Assembly: GCA_036417435.1 (NCBI GenBank)
Contig: CM070899.1
Coordinates: 103,480,368-103,544,367, forward strand
Direction of reading: 5' to 3'
Source of the DNA: Inia geoffrensis
Lineage: Eukaryota > Chordata > Mammalia > Artiodactyla > Iniidae
DNA: 64,000 bases
This document shows, piece by piece, positions 9,470 to 21,728 of the stretch. A program made the translations under genes and the position numbers. How positions within the stretch are numbered: position 1 is the stretch's first letter; the number at the start of each line of letters is the position of its first letter. The notes below the pieces were generated by a model. It was not told the origin of the DNA and did no database searches. It saw only the letters and a program-made list of their open reading frames with translations.

Positions 9470-11220
9470 TTAAATAATGCGTTCAGGGCTTGTGATGCAA
9501 CCTGGATTTGCCACATCTGCACCCACAGATGGGTGAGGCCTAAGGCTGGACACTTGGGGCTGAGAGGATTGATGAGGTTCGGTGAGCAAACGAGGATGCT
9601 CTGACATAATACTGCATGCTAGCCACTCAAGGGACCCCAACTCTCCAGCTTGAAGGGATTCTTCCTGCAGGTAAAACACGCATGGGAAACCGAGAGGACG
9701 CTCCACCGCGTGGTCGGGCAACGTTTCTAAAACGCACCTCAGTTTTCCTCCCCTCGTTCTCGGGTTCGCCATGCCAGACACCTTAGTAAAAACCTCCCCG
9801 CTGGGAGAGTCAGGGCCCTTGATCTCCTGTCGGGCAGAGTTTGCAATTTCGGCAGAGGATGCACAGGAATAGGGAGAACCAATGGGAGACTCGCTGGAGG
9901 TGTTTAGAGGGGCACATTCAACTCTCAGTTTCCCTGCAGAAAGAAGAATTGTGCAAAGACTCGGCGTGCCGTTCTGGAACCAGCACAGTGGCTGAAGCCA
10001 TCCCGCGCTTTGCGGCCAGCTCCCAAGAAAGCGAGTTGAAAAAAGGAGCTCAGGGGCACTACATTTCACAAACCTGCAGACTTATAAAGGACAACTATCG
10101 TCCAAAAATTTGTTGAGGTAAGGCTGCGAAGAGGACTGGAAAGCGAGGCGCATTTGCAGGAAACACGTTTCGGGAGGTCGATTGGAATTGCATTTAAAGC
10201 ATAGGAAAGGAGGCGGAACGTCGACAAAGATGCACTTGGCCAAAAAGGGCGTATGCTTTTGTTCCTGAATATATTCAGGAACAAAAGCATACGCCCTTTT
10301 TGGCCAACCGAGCAAGCGTGAAAGGGAAATCCGCGCTACGACGAGGTCTCTCTTCCCACCGGTCAAAAGAGACATCTGAAAAATGTGTAAAAACCAGAAA
10401 GGCAGCAGAGGCCACGGAGATCGGGGAGCCTTGTTAGGCTGATGGGCGGGACGTAAATGGCCAAGAGCCACTCTGGAGAATTGAATGGTGCTTCCTGAAA
10501 CAGCGAAAACACAAAGCGACAGAGCCTGGGGCACTTCCACCTATGGTCTTACAGCTTCGGGAAATTCAAAGGGAAAAGATCCAGCCTCCCCAAAGTTTGG
10601 GGCTGCTCTGTTTACAAGAATCCATACTAGGTTACCACGTAAATATCCCAGAAAGCGAAAAATGGATAAGGAAGCCGTGATACGTACGTACAATGGAATG
10701 TCACTCAGCAGTGCAATCAATGTCATCAGGTCCGGCGCAGCATAATGAGTAGACTTAGGAACGATGATTCTAAGGGAGGTAAAGGGCACGGAGAAAGACA
10801 CTTATGATATCATAAGATATCACTAACAGAGGTAAGGTAAACGTGGCTACGTATGAACATGATTAGAAAACAGAACAGAGTCTCACATTTGGAAAACTAA
10901 CATATCCGTGCTTCAGGGGAATGCTGAGTTGGGGTGCTGCATACAACCAGAGATTGAAATTAGCACAGAGACCGTTCCATAAGCCAAATATGTCATAGAC
11001 AGAACCTACTCCTGGCTCAAACAAATGGACTCAGCACCCCGTATTCAACGCATAGGAATATACCTGATGAGTCAGAATCTGAAAACCCAGGTACCGGTAT
11101 GTCTCCACGAGAGACTCAAGCGTGTGTAGAGCGGCATAAACACAGCCGTGACAATCCGCTAAACCCCATTATAAAAATAAATTTCGCCAACGAAACACAA
11201 AGACGGTGAAAGAGAATTTC
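9470..11220 (+). repeat. Monomer 6 (1,751 bp)
   Basis: The left half (agatgggtgaggcc near 9,528, aagggacccc near 9,629, tccctgcagaaag near 9,931, ccgttctgg near 9,969, cactacattt near 10,057) is the same as the left half of monomer 12. The dyad at 10,236-10,307 is perfect. The right part is like monomer 1 (tttacaagaa, ccccaaagtttgggg). Short GA tract. Confidence 0.97.
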
Positions 11221-12230
11221 TTAAATAATGCGTTCAGGGCTTGTGATGCAACCTGGATTTGCCACATCTGCACCCACAGCTGGGTGAGACCTAAGGCTGG
11301 ACACTTGGGGCTGAGAGGATTGATGAGGTTCGGTGAGCAAACGAGGATGCTCTGACATAATACTGCATGCTAGCCACTCAAGGGGCCCCAACTCTCCAGC
11401 TTGAAGGGATTCTTCCTGCAGGTAAAACACGCATGGGAAACCGAGAGGACGCTCCATCGCGTGGTCGGGCAACGTTTCTAAAACGCACCTCAGTTTTCCT
11501 CCCCTCGTTCTCGGGTTCGCCATGCCAGACACCTTAGTAAAAACCTCCCCGCTGGGAGAGTCAGGGCCCTTGATCTCCTGTCGGGCAGAGTTTGCAATTT
11601 CGGCAGAGGATGCACAGGAATAGGGAGAACCAATGGGAGACTCGCTGGAGGTGTTTAGAGGGGCACATTCAACTCTCAGTTTCCCACCAGGAAGAAGAAT
11701 TGTGCAAAGACTCGGCGTGCCGTGCTGGAACCAGCACAGTGGCTGAAGCCATCCCGCGCTTTGCGGCCAGCTCCCAAGAAAGCGAGTTGAAAAAAGGAGC
11801 TCAGGGGCACTGCATTTCACAACCCTGCAGACTTACAAAGGACAACTATCGTCCAAAAATATGTTGAGGTTAGGCTGCGAAGAGGACTGGAAAGCGAGGC
11901 GCATTTGCAGGAAACACGTTTCGGGAGGTCGATTGGAATTGCATTTGAAGCATAGGAAAGGAGGCGGAACGTCGTCAAAGATGCACTTGGCCAAAAAGGG
12001 CGTATGCTTTTGTTCCTGAATATATTCAGGAACAAAAGCATACGCCCTTTTTGGCCAACCGAGCAAGCGTGAAAGGGAAATCCGCGCTACGACGAGGTCT
12101 CTATTCCCACCGGTCAAAAGAGACATCTGAAAAATGTGTAAAAACCAGAAAGGCAGCAGAGGCCACGGAGATCGGGGAGCCTTGTTAGGCTGATGGGCGG
12201 GACGTAAATGGCCAAGAGCCACTCTGGAGA
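10490..12230 (+). repeat. Block copy of 1,728-3,468 (offset 8,762)
   Basis: The right part of monomer 6 and the left part of 7 match the right part of 1 and the left part of 2, including the private gagaaagacact near 2,031 and 10,793 and gttagg/cgtcgtcaaag. Differences are few, for example gacactcaagg at 2,610 against gccactcaagg. Confidence 0.85.
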
Positions 12231-12971
12231 ATTGAATGGTGCTTCCTGAAACAGCGAAAACACAAAGCTACAGAGCCTGGGGCACTTCCACCTATGGTCT
12301 TACAGCTTCGGGAAATTCAAAGGGAAAAGATCCAGCCTCCCCAAAGTTTGGGGCTGCTCTGTTTACAAGAATCCATACTAGGTTACCACGTAAATATCCC
12401 AGAAAGCGAAAAATGGATAAGGAAGCTGTGATACGTACGTACAATGGAATGTCACTCAGCAGTGCAATCAATGTCATCAGGCCCGACGCAGCATAATGAG
12501 TAGACTTACGAACGATGATTCTAAGGGAGGTAAAGGGCACGGAGAAAGAAACTTATGATATCATAAGATATCATTAACAGAGGTAAGGTAAACGTGGCTA
12601 CGTATGAACATGATTAGAAAACAGAACAGAGTCTCACATTTGGAAAACTAACATATCCGTGCTTCAGGGGAATGCTGAGTTGGGGTGCTGCATACAACCA
12701 GAGATTGAAATTAGCACAGAGACCGTTCCATAAGCCAAATATGTCATAGACAGAACCTACTCCTGGCTCAAACAAATGGACTCAGCACCCCGTATTCAAC
12801 GCATAGGAATATACCTGATGAGTCAGAATCTGAAAACCCAGGTACCGGTATGTCTCCACGAGAGACTCAAGCGTGTGTAGAGCGGCATAAACACAGCCGT
12901 GACAATCCGCTAAACCCCATTATAAAAATAAATTTCGCCAACGAAACACAAAGACGGTGAAAGAGAATTTC
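11221..12971 (+). repeat. Monomer 7 (1,751 bp)
   Basis: Near-duplicate of monomer 2 through its left half and dyad (perfect, 11,987-12,058). Private changes include catttgaagc near 11,943 and ctattcccac near 12,101. The right part carries actcagcagtgc, ggcccgacgcagc and atcattaac, which group it with monomers 21 and 22. Short GA tract. Confidence 0.97.
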
Positions 12972-14725
12972 TTAAATAATGCGTTCAGGGCTTGTGATGC
13001 AACCTGGATTTGCCACATCTGCACCCACAGCTGGGTGAGACCTAAGGCTGGACACTTGGGGCTGAGAGGATTGATGAGGTTCGGTGAGCAAACGAGGATG
13101 CTCTGACATAATACTGCATGCTAGCCACTCAAGGGGCCCCAACTCTCCAGCTTGAAGGGATTCTTCCTGCAGGTAAAACACGCATGGGAAACCGAGAGGA
13201 CGCTCCACCGCGTGGTCGGGCAACGTTTCTAAAACGCACCTCAGTTTTCCTCCCCTCGTTCTCGGGTTCGCCATGCCAGACACCTTAGTAAACACCTCCC
13301 CGCTGGGAGAGTCAGGGCCCTTGATCTCCTGTCCGGCAGAGTTTGCAATTTCGGCAGTGGATGCACAGGAATAGGGAGAACCAATGGGAGACTTGCTGGA
13401 GGTGTTTAGAGGGACACATTCAACTCTCAGTTTCCCACCAGGAAGAAGAATTCTGCAAAGACTCGGCGTGCCGTGCTGGAACCAGCACAGTGGCTGAAGC
13501 CATCCCGCGCTTTGCGGCCAGCTCCCAAGAAAGCGAGTTGAAAAAAGGAGCTCAGGGGCACTGCATTTCACAAACCTGCAGACTTATAAAGGACAACTAT
13601 CGTCCAAAAATATGTTGAGGTAAGGCTGCGAAGAGGACTGGAAAGCGAGGCGCATTTGCAGGAAACATGTTTCGGGAGGTAGATTGGAATTGCATTTAAA
13701 GCATAGGAAAGGAGGCGGAACGTCGACAAAGATGCACTTGGCCAAAAAGGGCGTATGCTTTTGTTCCTGAATATATTCAGGAACAAAAGCATACGCCCTT
13801 TTTGGCCAACCGAGCAAGCGTGAAAGGGAAATCCGCGCTACGACGAAGTCTCTCTTCCCACCGGTCAAAAGAGACATCTGAAAAATGTGTAAAAACCAGA
13901 AAGGCAGCAGAGGCCACGGAGATCTGGGAGCCTTGTTAGGCAGATGGGCGGGAGTAAATGGCCAAGAGCCACTCTGGAGAATTGAATGGTGCTTCCTGAA
14001 ACAGCGAAAACACAAAGCTACAGAGCCTGGGGCACTTCCACCTATGGTCTTACAGCTTCGGGAAATTCAAAGGGAAAAGATCCAGCCTCTCCAACGTTTG
14101 GGGCTGCTCTGTTTACCAGAATCCATACTAGGTTACCAAGTAAATATCCCAGAAAGCGAAAAATGGATAAGGAAGCTGTGATACGTACGTACAATGGAAT
14201 GTCACTCAGGAGTGCAATCAATGTCATCAGGCCCGTCGCAGCATAATGAGTAGACTTAGGAACGATGATTCTAAGGGAGGTAAAGGGCACGGAGAAAGAA
14301 ACTTATGATATCATAAGATATCACTAACAGAGGTAAGGTAAACGTGGCTACGTATGAACATGATGAGAAAACAGAACAGAGTCTCACATTTGGAAAACTA
14401 ACATATCCGTGCTTCAGGGGAATGCTGAGTTGGGGTGCTGCATACAACCAGAGATTGAAATTAGCACAGAGACCGTTCCGTAAGCCAAATATGTCATAGA
14501 CAGAACCTACTCCTGGCTCAAAGAAATGGACTCAGCACCCCGTATTCAACACATAGGAATATACCTGATGAGTAAGAATCTGAAAACCCAGGTACCGGTA
14601 TGTCTCCACGAGAGACTAAAGCGTGTGTAGAGCGGCATAAACACAGCCGTCACAATCCGCTAAACCCCATTATAAAAATAAATTTCGCCAACGAAACACA
14701 AAGACGGTGAAAGAGAGAGAATTTC
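12972..14725 (+). repeat. Monomer 8 (1,754 bp)
   Basis: One base is missing near 13,953 (gggagtaaatgg instead of gggacgtaaatgg). Private markers include gtaaacacctcc near 13,288, gtccggcag near 13,331, gcagtggatgc near 13,355 and ttaccaagt near 14,136. The dyad at 13,738-13,809 is perfect. Long GA tract. Confidence 0.97.
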
Positions 14726-16467
14726 TTAAATAATGCGTTCAGGGCTTGTGATGCAACCTGGATTTGCCACATCTGCACCCACAGCTGGGTGAGTCCTAAG
14801 GCTGGACACTTGGGGCTGAGAGGATTGATGAGGTTCGGTGAGCAAACGAAGATGCTCTGACATAATACTGCATGCTAGCCACTCAAGGGGCCCCAACTCT
14901 CCAGCTTGAAGGGATTCTTCCTGCAGGTAAAACATGCATGGGAAACCGAGAGGACGCTCCACCGCGTGGTCGGGCAACGTTTCTAAAACGCACCTCAGTT
15001 TTCCTCCCCTCGTTCTCGGGTTCGCCATGCCAGACAACTTAGTAAAATCCTCCCCGCTGGGAGAGTCAGGGCCCTTGATCTCCTGTCGGGCAGAGTTTGC
15101 AATTTCTGCAGAGGATGCACAGGAATAGGGAGAACCAATGGGAGACTCGCTGGAGGTGTTTAGAGGGGCACATTCAACTCTCAGTTTCCCACCAGGAAGA
15201 AGAATTGTGCAAAGACTCGGCATGCCGTGCTGGAACCCGCACAGTGGCTGAAGCCATCCCGCGCTTTGCGGCCAGCTCCCAAGAAAGCGAGTTGAAAAAA
15301 GGAGCTCAGGGGCACTGCATTTCACAAACCTGCAGACTTACAAAGGACAACTATCGTCCAAAAATATGTTGAGGTAAGGCTGCGAAGAGGACTGGAAAGC
15401 GAGGCGCATTTGCAGGAAACACGTTTCGGGAGGTCGATTGGAATTGCATTTAAAGCATAGGAAAGGAGGCGGAACGTCGACAAAAATGCACTTGGCGAAA
15501 AAGGGCGTATGCTTTTGTTCCTGAGGAACAAAAGCATACGCCCTTTTTGGCCAACCGAGCAAGCGTGAAAGGGAAATCCGCGCTACGACGAGGTCTCTCT
15601 TCCCACCGGTCAAAAGAGACATCTGAAAAATGTGTAAAAACCAGAAAGGCAGCAGAGGCCACGGAGATCGGGGAGCCTTGTTAGGCTGATGGGCGGGACG
15701 TAAATGGCCAAGAGCCACTCTGGAGAATTGAATGGTGCTTCTTGAAACAGCGAAAACACAAAGCTACAGAGCCTGGGGCACTTCCACCTATGGTCTTACA
15801 GCTTCGGGAAATTCGAAGGGAAATGATCCAGCCTCGCCAACGTTTGGGGCTGCTCTGTTTACCAGAATCCATACTAGGTTACCACGTAAATATCCCAGAA
15901 AGCGAAATATGGATAAGGAAGCTGTGATATGTACGTACAATGGAATGTCACTCAGGAGTGCAATCAATGTCATCAGGCCCGTCGCGGCAGAATGAGTAGA
16001 CTTAGGAACGTTGATTCTAAGGGAGGTAAAGGGCACGGAGAAAGAAACTTATGATATCATAAGATATCACTAACAGAGGTAAGGTAAACGTGGCTACGTA
16101 TGAACATGATTAGAAAACAGAACAGAGTCTCACATTTGGAAAACTAACATATCTGTTCTTCAAGGAAATGCTGAGTTGGGGTGCTGCATACAACCAGAGA
16201 TTGAAATTAGCACAGAGACCGTTCCATAAGCCAAATATGTCATAGACAGAACCTACTCCTGGCTCAAAGAAATGGACTCAGCACCCTGTATTCAACGCAT
16301 AGGAATATACCTGATGAGTCAGAATCTGAAAACCCAGGTACCGGTATGTCTCCACGAGAGACTCAAGGGTGTGTAGAGCGGCATAAACACAGCCATGACA
16401 ATCCGCTAAACCCCATTATAAAAATAAATTTCGCCAACGAAACACAAAGACGGTGAAAGAGAATTTC
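14726..16467 (+). repeat. Monomer 9 (1,742 bp, shortest)
   Basis: The shortest unit: 9 bp are missing from the dyad centre (element 15,492-15,554, 63 bp) and the GA tract is short. Left markers are gtgagtcctaagg near 14,791, acatgcatgg near 14,931 and gacaacttag near 15,031. From about 15,740 it matches monomer 2 at 12,258 bp distance (cttcttgaaac, gaaatgatcc). Confidence 0.97.
15492..15554. repeat. Palindrome with 9-bp centre deletion
   Basis: The centre reads gttcctgaggaac instead of the 22-bp intact centre. Nine bases are lost, leaving an odd dyad around a single G with arms of about 31 bp and one left-arm mismatch (ttggcgaaaa). The deletion endpoints share a base of microhomology, so the exact break is ambiguous. 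Confidence 0.95.
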
Positions 16468-18218
16468 TTAAATAATGCGTTCAGGGCTTGTGATGCAACC
16501 TGGATTTGCCACATCTGCACCCACAGCTGGGTGAGACCTAAGGCTGGACACTTGGGGCTGAGAGGATTGATGAGGTTCGGTGAGCAAACGAGGATGCTCT
16601 GACATAATACTGCATGCTAGCCACTCAAGGGGCCCCAACTCTCCAGCTTGAAGGGATTCTTCCTGCAGGTAAAACACGCATGGGAAACCGAGAGGACGCT
16701 CCACCGCGTGGTCAGGCAACGTTTCTAAAACGCACCTCAGTTTTCCTCCCCTCGTTCTCGGGTTCGCCATGCCAGACACCTTAGTAAAATCCTCCCCGCT
16801 GGGAGAGTCAGGGCCCTTGATCTCCTGTCGGGCAGAGTTTGCAATTTCTGCAGAGGATGCACAGGAATAGGGAGAACCAATAGGAGACTCGCTGGAGGTG
16901 TTTAGAGGGGCACATTCAACTCTCAGCTTCCCACCAGGAAGAAGAATTGTGCAAAGACTCGGCGTGCCGTGCTGGAACCAGCACAGTGGCTGAAGCCATC
17001 CCGCGCTTTGCGGCCAGCTCCCAAGAAAGCGAGTTGAAAAAAGGAGCTGAGGGGCACTGCATTTCACAAACCTGCAGTCTTACAAAGGACAACTATCGTC
17101 CAAAAATATGTTGAGGTAAGGCTGCGAAGAGGACTGGAAAGCGAGGCGCATTTGCAGGAAACACGTTTCGGGAGGTCGATTGGAATTGCATTTAAAGCAT
17201 AGGAAAGGAGGCGGAACGTCGACAAAGATGCACTTGGCCAAAAAGGGCGTATGCTTTTGTTCCTGAATATATTCAGGAACAAAAGCATACGCCCTTTTTG
17301 GCCAACCGAGCAAGCGTGAAAGGGAAATCCGCGCTACGACGAGGTCTCTCTTCCCACCGGTCAAAAGAGACATCTGAAAAATGTGTAAAAACCAGAAAGG
17401 CAGCAGAGGCCACGGAGATCGGGGAGCCTTGTTAGGCTGATGGGCCGGACGTAAATGGCCAAGAGCCACTCTGGAGAATTGAATGGTGCTTCCTGAAACA
17501 GCGAAAACACAAAGCTACAGAGCCTGGGGCACTTCCACCTATGGTCTTACAGCTTCGGGAAATTCAAAGGGAAAAGATCCAGCCTCGCCAACGTTTGGGG
17601 CTGCTCTGTTTACCAGAATCCATACTAGGTTACCACGTAAATATCCCAGAAAGCGAAAAATGGATAAGGAAGCTGTGATATGTACGTACAATGGAATGTC
17701 ACTCAGGAGTGCAATCAATGTCATCAGGCCCGTCGCGGCAGAATGAGTAGACTTAGGAACGTTGATTCTAAGGGAGGTAAAGGGCACGGAGAAAGAAACT
17801 TATGATATCATAAGATATCACTAACAGAGGTAAGGTAAACGTGGCTACGTATGAACATGATTAGAAAACAGAACAGAGTCTCACATTTGGAAAACTAACA
17901 TATCTGTGCTTCAAGGGAATGCTGAGTTGGGGTGCTGCATACAACCAGAGATTGAAATTAGCACAGAGACCGTTCCATAAGCCAAATATGTCATAGACAG
18001 AACCTACTACTGGCTCAAACAAATGGACTCAGCACCCCGTATTCAACGCATAGGAATATACCTGATGAGTCAGAATCTGAAAACCCAGGTACCGGTATGT
18101 CTCCACGAGAGGCTCAAGCGTGTGGAGAGCGGCATAAACACAGCCGTGACAATCCGCTAAACCCCATTATAAAAATAAATTTCGCCAACGAAACACAAAG
18201 ACGGTGAAAGAGAATTTC
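16468..18218 (+). repeat. Monomer 10 (1,751 bp), twin of monomer 3
   Basis: Repeats the monomer 3 markers (gtcaggcaac, ccaataggag, gagctgagg, gcagtcttac) at an offset of 12,259 bp. The dyad at 17,234-17,305 is perfect. Private change gtgtggagagcgg near 18,119. It has tctgtttacc where monomer 3 has tctgtgtacc. Short GA tract. Confidence 0.97.
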
Positions 18219-19973
18219 TTAAATAATGCGTTCAGGGCTTGTGATGCAACCTGGATTTGCCACATCTGCACCCACAGCTGGGTGAGACCTAAGGCTGGAC
18301 ACTTGGGGCTGAGAGGATTGATGAGATTCGGTGAGCAAACGAGGATGCTCTGACATAATACTGCATGCTAGCCACTCAAGGGGCCCCAACTCTCCAGCTT
18401 GAAGGGATTCTTCCTGCAGGTAAAACACGCATGGGAAACCGAGAGGATGCTCCACCGCGTGGTCGGGCAACGTTTCTAAAACGCACCTCAGTTTTCCTCC
18501 CCTCGTTCTCGGGTTCGCCATGCCAGACACCTTAGTAAAAACCTCCCCGCTGGGAGAGTCAGGGCCCTTGATCTCCTGTCGGGCAGAGTTTGCAATTTCG
18601 GCAGAGGATGCACAGGAATAGGGAGAACCAATGGGAGACTCGCTGGAGGTGTTTAGAGGGGCACATTCAACTCTCAGTTTCCCACCAGGAAGAAGAATTG
18701 TGCAAAGACTCGGCGTGCCGTGCTGGAACCAGCACAGTGGCTGAAGCCATCCCGCGCTTTGCCGTCAGCTCCCAAGAAAGTGAGTTGAAAAAAGGAGCTC
18801 AGGGGCACTGCATTTCACAAACCTGCAGACTTATAAAGGACAACTATCGTCCAAAAATTTGTTGAGGTAAGGCTCCGAAGAGGACTGGAAAGCGAGGCGC
18901 ATTTGCAGGAAACGCGTTTCGGGAGGTCGATTGGAATTGCATTTAAAGGATAGGAAAGGAGGCGGAACGTCGACAAAGATGCACTTGGCCAAAAAGGGCG
19001 TATGCTTTTCTTCCTGAATATATTCAGGAACAAAAGCATACGCCCTTTTTGGCCAACCGAGCAAGCGTGAAAGGGAAATCCGCGCTAAGACGAAGTCTGT
19101 CTTCCCACCAGTCAAAAGAGACATCTGAAAAATGTGTAAAAACCAGAAAGGCAGCAGAGGCCAAGGAGATCAGGGAGCCTTGTTAGGATGATGGGCGGGA
19201 CGTAAATGGCCAAGAGCCACTCTGGAGAATTGAATGGTGCTTCCTGAAACAGCGAAAACACAAAGCTACAGAGCCTGGGGCACTTCCACTTATGGTCTTA
19301 CAGCTTCGGGAAATTCAAAGGGAAAAGATCTAGCCTCCCCAACGTTTGGGGCTGCTCTGTTTACCAGAATCCATACTAGGTTACCACGTAAATATCCCAG
19401 AAAGCGAAAAATGGATAAGGAAGCTGTGATAGGTACGTACAATGGAATGTCACTCAGGAGTGCAATCAATGTCATCAGACCTGTCGCAGCAGAACGAGTA
19501 GACTTAGGAACGATGATTCTAAGGGAGGTAAAGGGCACGGAGAAAGAAACTTATGATATCATAAGGTATCACTAACAGAGGTAAGGTAAACGTGGCTACG
19601 TATGAACATGATTAGAAAACAGAACAGAGTTTCACATTTGGAAAACTAACATATCTGTGCTTCAGGGGAATGCTGAGTTGGGGTGCTGCATACAACCAGA
19701 GATTGAAATTAGCACAGAGACCGTTCCATAAGCCAAATATGTCATAGAGAGTACCTACTCCTGGCTCAAAGAAATGGACTCAGCACCCCGTATTCAACGC
19801 ATAGGAATATACCTGATGAGTCAGAATCTGAAAACCCAGGTACCGCTATGTCTCCACGAGAGACTCAAGCGTGTGTAGAGCGGCATAAACACAGCCGTGA
19901 CAATCCGCTAAACCCCATTATAAAAATAAATTTGTCCAACGAAACACAAAGACGGTGAAAGAGATAGAATTTC
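18219..19973 (+). repeat. Monomer 11 (1,755 bp), chimera of 4 and 5
   Basis: Up to about 18,600 it matches monomer 4 (gatgagattcgg, gaggatgctcc, tttcggcagagg) at 12,259 bp. From about 18,670 it matches monomer 5 (gccgtcag, ggctccgaag, aaacgcgtttcgg, gctaagacgaag) at 10,504 bp. The dyad at 18,985-19,056 has the same left-arm mismatch as monomer 5. Consistent with an exchange inside the unit. Confidence 0.96.
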
Positions 19974-21728
19974 TTAAATAATGCGTTCAGGGCTTGTGAT
20001 GCAACCTGGATTTGCCACATCTGCACCCACAGATGGGTGAGGCCTAAGGCTGGACACTTGGGGCTGAGAGGATTGATGAGGTTCGGTGAGCAAACGAGGA
20101 TGCTCTGACATAATACTGCATGCTAGCCACTCAAGGGACCCCAACTCTCCAGCTTGAAGGGATTCTTCCTGCAGGTAAAACACGCATGGGAAACCGAGAG
20201 GACGCTCCACCGCGTGGTCGGGCAACGTTTCTAAAACGCACCTCAGTTTTCCTCCCCTCGTTCTCGGGTTCGCCATGCCAGACACCTTAGTAAAAACCTC
20301 CCCGCTGGGAGAGTCAGGGCCCTTGATCTCCTGTCGGGCAGAGTTTGCAATTTCGGCAGAGGATGCACAGGAATAGGGAGAACCAATGGGAGACTCGCTG
20401 GAGGTGTTTAGAGGGGCACATTCAACTCTCAGTTTCCCTGCAGAAAGAAGAATTGTGCAAAGACTCGGCGTGCCGTTCTGGAACCAGCACAGTGGCTGAA
20501 GCCATCCCGCGCTTTGCGGCCAGCTCCCAAGAAAGCGAGTTGAAAAAAGGAGCTCAGGGGCACTACATTTCACAAACCTGCAGACTTATAAAGGACAACT
20601 ATCGTCCAAAAATTTGTTGAGGTAAGGCTGCGAAGAGGACTGGAAAGCGAGGCGCATTTGCAGGAAACACGTTTCGGGAGGTCGATTGGAATTGCATTTA
20701 AAGCATAGGAAAGGAGGCGGAACGTCGACAAAGATGCACTTGGCCAAAAAGGGCGTATGCTTTTGTTCCTGAATATATTCAGGAACAAAAGCATACGCCC
20801 TTTTTGGCCAACCGAGCAAGCGTGAAAGGGAAATCCGCGCTACGACGAGGTCTCTCTTCCCACCGGTGAAAAGAGACACCTGAAAAATGTGTAAAAACCA
20901 GAAAGGCAGCAGAGGCCACGCAGATCGGGGAGCCTTGTTAGGCTGATGGGCGTGACGTAAATGGCCAAGAGCCACTCTGGAGAATTGAATGGTGCTTCCT
21001 GAAACAGCGAAAACATAAAGCTACAGAGCCTGGGGCACTTCCACCTATGGTCTTACAGCTTCGGGAAATTCAAAGGGAAAAGATATAGCCTCGCCAACGT
21101 TTGGGGCTGCTCTGTTTACCAGAATCCATACTAGGTTACGACGTAAATATCCCAGAAAGCGAAAAATGGATAAGGAAGCTGTGATACGTACGTACAATGG
21201 AATGTCACTCAGGAGTGCAATCAATGTCATCAGGTCCGTCGCAGCATAATGAGTAGACTTAGGAACGATGATTCTAAGGGAGGTAAAGGGCACGGAGAAA
21301 GAAACTTATGATATCATAAGATATCACTAACAGAGGTAAGGTAAACGTGGCTACGTATGAACATGATTAGAAAACAGAACAGAGTCTCACATTTGGAAAA
21401 CTAACATATCTGTGCTTCAAGGGAATGCTGAGTTGGGGTGCTGCATACACCCAGAGATTGAAATTAGCACAGAGACCGTTCCATAAGCCAAATATGTCAT
21501 AGACAGAACCTAATCCAGGCTCAGAGAAATGGACTCAGCACCCCGTATTCAACGCATAGGAATATACCTGATAAGTCAGAATCTGAAAACCCAGGTACCG
21601 CTATGTCTCCACGAGAGACTCAAGCGTGTGTACAGCGGCATAAACACAGCCGTGACAATCCGCTAAACCCCATTATAAAAATAAATTTCGCCAACGAAAC
21701 ACAAAGACGGTGAAAGAGAGAGTATTTC
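19974..21728 (+). repeat. Monomer 12 (1,755 bp), chimera
   Basis: The left half equals monomer 6 (offset 10,504). After the perfect dyad (20,740-20,811) it switches to the type of monomers 16 and 26: ccggtgaaaagagacacc near 20,863, cacgcagatc near 20,918, aaacataaag near 21,010, and ctaatccaggctcag near 21,509. The junction lies between about 20,620 and 20,865. Confidence 0.96.

Larger units (their letters stand above)
15730..20800 (+). repeat. Block copy of 3,470-10,300 minus one unit
   Basis: From 15,730 to about 18,600 the sequence matches 3,470-6,340 (offset 12,258-12,259). From about 18,670 to 20,800 it matches about 8,165-10,300 (offset 10,504). The 1,755-bp difference between the offsets equals exactly one unit, removed or added at the join inside monomer 11. 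Confidence 0.88.
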
